DNA of 7,072 nt, from NCBI GenBank assembly GCA_963977945.1, contig CAXBQO010000056.1, positions 1-7,072 of the forward strand. The letters are read 5' to 3'. Origin of the DNA: CALMJB01 sp963977945 (lineage in GTDB: Bacteria; Actinomycetota; Actinomycetes; Nanopelagicales; Nanopelagicaceae). Shown here in pieces: positions 6,409 through 7,072 of this stretch. The notes under the pieces are model-generated. The model saw only the letters and a list, made by a program, of their open reading frames with translations, did no database searches and was not told the origin of the DNA. How positions within the stretch are numbered: position 1 is the stretch's first letter; the number at the start of each line of letters is the position of its first letter. The position numbers and the translations under genes are program-made.

Positions 6409-6420
6409 AGGAAAAAGTTA

Positions 6421-7072
6421 CTACACCAAAATGTCTCGAAGGATTCGATCTGCGATTAACCTTCCACTTTGTGAAAGTGTGGCATAGCCATTATTCCAGC
6501 GCTCTTTCATTAGATACCCCGAATCCAAATATGACTCAAGTTTATTAATCTGTACATTATTTAACTTTTGTTTAGTTAACCCGTCAGATAAACGAATCGA
6601 CAGCATTAAATTTTCATTTTCAATTTGATCATTGCGCAAAAGTTCAGCATCAGCTTCCGGAGATTTACCGGTATTAATACGCTCCTGATACGCAATTGGA
6701 TTTTTTACATTCCACCAGCGTCTTCCGCTTATGTGTGAATGTGCGCCCGGCCCTACTCCCCACCAATTTTCATTGCGCCAATAAATCAAATTATGTTGAC
6801 ACTCTGCGCCAGTTTTGGCCCAATTACTTAATTCATACCAATTAAATCCGGCGCGGGTGAATCGATCATCAGCTAACTTATATTTTTCAGCCATTTCATC
6901 ATCATCTGGTTTTGAAATTTCACCACGTTTTACTTGTGCAGAAAGTTTTGTGCCATCTTCAACGATTAAGGCATATGCGGAAATATGATCAATTGGTAGC
7001 GCGAGAGCAGTGTCAATTGTAAAGAGCCAATCGGCAATTGTTTCTCCGGGTGTGCCATAAATTAAATCAACT
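6421..7072 (-). CDS. hemW: HemW (radical-SAM heme chaperone, HemN-like), C-terminal part cut by window edge
   Basis: This is the last 216 codons of a HemW-family protein (often annotated as oxygen-independent coproporphyrinogen III oxidase); the reading frame stays open to the right edge. HemW binds heme and a [4Fe-4S] cluster and inserts heme into respiratory enzymes. The visible part begins with VDLIYGTPGET, the conserved strand of the radical-SAM barrel, followed by HISAYALIVEDGTKL. Further on come GFNWYELSNWAKTG, CQHNLIYWR (around 6775-6800) and WWGVGPGAHSHISGRRWWN, then the C-terminal HemN_C-type domain. The HNLIYWR and GPGAHS blocks identify the HemW/HemN group. The CxxxCxxC cluster motif near the N-terminus is outside the window, so intactness cannot be checked. 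An internal ATG at 6892-6894 is not the real start, because conserved family sequence continues upstream of it. The gene ends in tandem stops, TAG then TAA. Confidence 0.94.
   Translation of the reverse strand, partial: VDLIYGTPGETIADWLFTIDTALALPIDHISAYALIVEDGTKLSAQVKRGEISKPDDDEMAEKYKLADDRFTRAGFNWYELSNWAKTGAECQHNLIYWRNENWWGVGPGAHSHISGRRWWNVKNPIAYQERINTGKSPEADAELLRNDQIENENLMLSIRLSDGLTKQKLNNVQINKLESYLDSGYLMKERWNNGYATLSQSGRLIADRILRDILV

Noticed and set aside
6892..6894. ATG as the start of a short 157-codon gene
   Set aside because: In-frame translation upstream to the window edge gives conserved HemW sequence (VDLIYGTPGET, HISAYAL), so this Met is internal.

Overview
This window looks like chromosomal housekeeping DNA from a low-GC actinobacterium. 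The gene order hemW - (gap-filler) - dnaJ - rsmE - HIT - phoH - ybeY - hlyC/corC is the classical actinobacterial order (hemN/hemW - hrcA - dnaJ2 - rsmE - ... - phoH - ybeY - CBS-hemolysin - era). A fumarylacetoacetate-hydrolase family gene directly before gltX is also a familiar actinobacterial pair. The DNA is clearly AT-rich, and the genes are tightly packed with mostly 4 to 51 nt between them. Together these suggest a small streamlined genome such as the freshwater acI/Nanopelagicales type. That placement is inferred from gene order and composition and has not been tested by a search.

All ten genes are on the minus strand, so transcription runs from right to left. In transcription order they are: the 3' part of hemW (radical-SAM heme chaperone family, cut by the right edge); a small four-helix DoxX-like membrane protein; dnaJ; rsmE, overlapping dnaJ by 14 nt; a HIT-family hydrolase; a PhoH/YbeZ ATPase; ybeY endoribonuclease; a CNNM/CBS/CorC membrane protein; a FAH-family enzyme; and the first 37 codons of gltX (cut by the left edge). 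No gap is longer than 51 nt. I see no convincing terminator, RNA gene, mobile element, repeat array or CRISPR. The whole window could be one transcription unit or a few overlapping ones.

Functionally the core of the cluster concerns ribosome quality and stress: a DnaJ co-chaperone, a 16S rRNA methyltransferase, the YbeY/YbeZ pair for rRNA maturation, and glutamyl-tRNA synthetase. HemW and the FAH enzyme are metabolic passengers of conserved neighbourhoods.

I find no new defence, mobile or biosynthetic system here. The points worth a second look are the DoxX-like gene sitting in the usual hrcA slot, the joining of two normally separate conserved blocks where era would be expected, an RsmE with several substituted signature residues, and an almost complete lack of Shine-Dalgarno signals.
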